From the NCBI GenBank assembly GCA_965215035.1, contig OZ244040.1:2480001-2544000 (forward strand): a stretch of 64,000 nucleotides of DNA. Direction: 5' to 3'. Positions 62,017 through 64,000 of this stretch are shown piece by piece; position 1 is the stretch's first letter; every line of letters starts with the position of its first letter. Below the pieces are notes generated by a model. It searched no databases. It worked only from the letters and a program-made list of their open reading frames with translations, and was not told the origin of the DNA. Source of the DNA: Azophilus sp965215035. Its GTDB lineage: Bacteria > Pseudomonadota > Gammaproteobacteria > Pseudomonadales > Azotimanducaceae. The position numbers were made by a program, and so were the translations under genes.

Positions 62017-63210
62017 TTGCTCGACGCATCGCGCCGCGACGCCTTTCCTGATGGAAACACAAAAGCTTCAGAAAGTACTGGCCTCCCTGGGATATGGCTC
62101 CCGTCGCGGGAAACCATGCGCTCACCGCTACCCTGTGAGGTTCGAGACGGTTACCCGGGCGGGGTCGTCACCGCCCTGGCCGATCTCGTCCGCGCCATGA
62201 ATTGCTACTATTCGAACCTCATCGAGGGGCGCAACACGCATCCGGTCGATATAGAACGAGCCATGCGCGACGACTACAGTGATGAGCCGGCGCAGAGAAA
62301 TCTCCAGCTTGAGGCCCGTGCGCATGTCATCGTCCAACACTGGGTCGATGCGGGTGGCTTGGCCGGCAAGGCCGCAACTCGGGAGGGCATCCGCGAAATC
62401 CACCGGCGTTTTGGGGAATTGCTCCCCGACGAATTGCTTTGGGCCGAAAACCCCGAATCCGGTGAACGCGTCCGCATGGAACCCGGCACACTACGCGAGC
62501 GGGATGTGAAGATCGGCCACCATGTGCCGATCAGCCCGGGGGCGGTGCCGCGTTTCCTGGAGCGCTTTGAAAATGTCTACGGCAATCTCGGCAAGGTCGC
62601 GACGATCTTGGCGGCGGCAGCGGCGCATCATCGCCTGCTGTGGATTCACCCCTTCCTCGATGGTAACGGACGTGTGGCACGACTCATGTCCCACGCGATG
62701 CTGCACGATGCTCTGGAAACCGGCGGCATCTGGTCGATTGCACGCGGGCTTGCGCGCCGGGAGGGCGCGTACAAGACACACCTGATCGCATGCGATCAGC
62801 CCCGGCGCGGCGACCTCGACGGGCGAGGCAGTCGCAGCGAGCAGGCGCTTGCGGAATTCACGCGCTTCTTCCTGCAAACCTGTCTCGATCAGGTGACATT
62901 CATGGAGGGTCTGGTCGAACCGAACCGGCTGCGGGAGCGGATCGGAATCTGGGTTGAGGAAGAAGTGCGGACAAGCAATCTGCCGTTGCGGTCTGGCACC
63001 ATCATGGAAGCGGTTCTGTACCGTGGCGAGCTGCCACGCGGCGCGGTTGCGGGGCTTGTGGGCACGGGTCGCCGACAGGCAAGACGTATCGTTGCCGCGT
63101 TGTTGAAGGCCGGGGTATTAAGTGCCGCGAGCACTCGTGCGCCGCTCAGGATTGCGTTTCCGGCGACACTGGCTTATCGGTGGATGCCTGGGTTGTTTCC
63201 GGAAGCGTGA
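62017..63210 (+). CDS. Fic family protein (AMPylase-like)
   Basis: Up to 397 residues. The inhibitory-helix motif SNLIEGR (class II, S/TxxxEG/N) and THPVDIERAM lie near the N-terminus; the catalytic loop is HPFLDGNGRVARLMSHAML, matching HPFx(D/E)GNGR. A winged-helix-like domain (GTGRRQARRIVAALLKAGVL) ends the protein. Fic enzymes transfer AMP or related groups to proteins. The first about 33 residues are read through the RluB scrap region, so the true start may be ATG 62116. It may be followed directly by the ATPase gene, whose earliest possible ATG overlaps the Fic stop by one base. Confidence 0.85.
   Translation: MLDASRRDAFPDGNTKASESTGLPGIWLPSRETMRSPLPCEVRDGYPGGVVTALADLVRAMNCYYSNLIEGRNTHPVDIERAMRDDYSDEPAQRNLQLEARAHVIVQHWVDAGGLAGKAATREGIREIHRRFGELLPDELLWAENPESGERVRMEPGTLRERDVKIGHHVPISPGAVPRFLERFENVYGNLGKVATILAAAAAHHRLLWIHPFLDGNGRVARLMSHAMLHDALETGGIWSIARGLARREGAYKTHLIACDQPRRGDLDGRGSRSEQALAEFTRFFLQTCLDQVTFMEGLVEPNRLRERIGIWVEEEVRTSNLPLRSGTIMEAVLYRGELPRGAVAGLVGTGRRQARRIVAALLKAGVLSAASTRAPLRIAFPATLAYRWMPGLFPEA
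62051..62110 (+). pseudogene. N-terminal scrap of an RluB/RsuA-type pseudouridine synthase
   Basis: From ATG 62051 the frame reads METQKLQKVLASLGYGSRRG, the S4 RNA-binding start of RluB-type enzymes (consensus KLQKVLAxxGxGSRR). After GSRRG the sequence leaves the family and continues into the Fic gene in a different frame. It is a 20-codon remnant at a recombination junction. Confidence 0.6.
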
Positions 63211-64000
63211 TGAAGGCAAGTGGACGAAGAGCCATTTCGCCGCGGCAATCGAACCATAAGGCTGCCGAAAACCACACGGACAACCCGAAGATGTCATACT
63301 TCCGCCCCATGCGCCGATTCAACACCGAAGGCCCGGTTCGCCCCGACGAGCACTATTGCATTCCGCCGCTGGAGCGGGTGGATATTGACAAGCTGCTAGG
63401 CTTTGTCCGCGACAAAAGATACTTCGTGCTGCACGCGCCCCGGCAGACGGGCAAAACCTCGGCGCTCTTGGCGTTGCGCGACCTTGTGAACAGCGGTGCC
63501 GCCGGCGACCTCCACTGCGTCTATGTCAACATCGAGGCGGCCCAGGCCATGCGCGAAGATGTGAAAAGCGCCATGCAGACCATCGTCGGTCGCATCGCCT
63601 CCCGAGCCCGCGCTTCCGGCGATGGTTTCCTGTACGAAGCCTGGCCGAGTATTTTCGAGACGTTCGGGGCCAATGCGCTTGAAGAGGCGCTGACCCGCTG
63701 GGCCGAGGCCTCGCCCAAGCCCCTGGTGTTGCTCATCGACGAGATCGACGCCCTGGTGGGCGACACCCTGGTGTCCACGCTGCGGCAGGTGCGCGCCGGC
63801 TACGACGCACGCCCGCAACGCTTTCCCCAGAGCGTCGCGCTGTGCGGCGTGCGCGATGTGCGCGACTACCGCATCCGCTCGGGCTCGGGGGAGGTTATCG
63901 CCGGTGGCAGCGCCTTCAACATCCGGGCCGAATCGCTGCGCCTTGGCGATTTCTCGCAGGTCGAGACGCAGACTCTGCTCGCCCAGCACACCGAAGAGAC
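63210..64000 (+). CDS. AAA-like ATPase (N-terminal part; continues beyond the window)
   Basis: The frame is open to the window end. From an ATG at 63291 it reads SYFRPMRRFNTEGPVRPDEH; an ATG at 63210 would overlap the Fic stop. Walker A is HAPRQTGKTSALLALRDL and Walker B PLVLLIDEIDALVGDTLV; ALCGVRDVRDYRIRSGSG resembles the sensor region of AAA_14/AAA-ATPase-like proteins, many of which end in a PD-(D/E)XK nuclease domain not visible here. The function is unknown. Confidence 0.8.
   Translation, partial: MKASGRRAISPRQSNHKAAENHTDNPKMSYFRPMRRFNTEGPVRPDEHYCIPPLERVDIDKLLGFVRDKRYFVLHAPRQTGKTSALLALRDLVNSGAAGDLHCVYVNIEAAQAMREDVKSAMQTIVGRIASRARASGDGFLYEAWPSIFETFGANALEEALTRWAEASPKPLVLLIDEIDALVGDTLVSTLRQVRAGYDARPQRFPQSVALCGVRDVRDYRIRSGSGEVIAGGSAFNIRAESLRLGDFSQVETQTLLAQHTEE

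Overview
The window looks like a GC-rich gammaproteobacterial chromosome. The main support is gene order: valS-holC-pepA facing lptF-lptG, queA-tgt-yajC-secD-secF, and trmJ/suhB beside iscR-iscS, together with Gram-negative envelope genes (lpxC, lptFG). Two tRNAs with encoded CCA ends are present: Leu(CAA) and Ala(GGC). Truncated genes, two insertion sequences and at least five families of short dispersed repeats are unusually dense. This suggests a genome undergoing decay and rearrangement, possibly of a host-associated bacterium; the lifestyle is inference only.

Layout. 1-3.5 kb: the start of a secreted protein at the edge, a frameshifted IS1182/DUF772-type transposase, a ThiF/MccB-like E1 enzyme that lost its N-terminus at the IS border, and a RimJ/RimL acetyltransferase. 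This patch is more AT-rich than the rest. 3.6-12.9 kb: a thiolase plus HMG-CoA-synthase-like/zinc-ribbon pair, an amidase flanked by repeats, a SulP transporter, an exported methyltransferase and a YdjM-like membrane protein. 13-23.8 kb: a DUF305 plus beta-propeller fusion, a PLP dehydratase, a DUF2235 hydrolase, a DUF4345 membrane protein preceded by a 12-bp tandem array, an MFS transporter, an isolated hisH-hisF pair and a quinone oxidoreductase. 23.8-26 kb: an IS110-family element bounded by 13-bp inverted repeats. 26-34.8 kb: the valS/holC/pepA and lptF/lptG block, an RDD protein and a TLP1-type thiolase-like protein. 35-39.4 kb: a complete polyamine-type ABC importer. 39.4-48.5 kb: tRNA-Leu, queA-tgt-yajC-secDF, then iscS-iscR-trmJ in the opposite direction and suhB. 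48.9-50.8 kb: an HvfABC-like RiPP operon (EGxCG precursor, DUF692/MNIO enzyme, DUF2063 partner). 51-57.6 kb: terB, lpxC, gltX and a tightly overlapping coaX / acyl-CoA ligase / panE operon. 58-62 kb: tRNA-Ala followed by a collapsed sugar-utilisation locus in which six successive genes are truncated and fused, then a HicB-like gene. 62-64 kb: a Fic protein and the start of an AAA-type ATPase.

How the parts work together. Core functions are tRNA modification and charging (queA, tgt, trmJ, valS, gltX), Sec translocation, LPS assembly (lpxC, lptFG), Fe-S biogenesis control (iscR with a recognisable IscR site) and CoA supply (coaX, panE). The accessory content of most interest is the MNIO peptide operon at 48.9 kb, the inversion scar with an inverted secF fragment at 45.1 kb, the decayed island beside tRNA-Ala, and the dispersed hairpin repeats.
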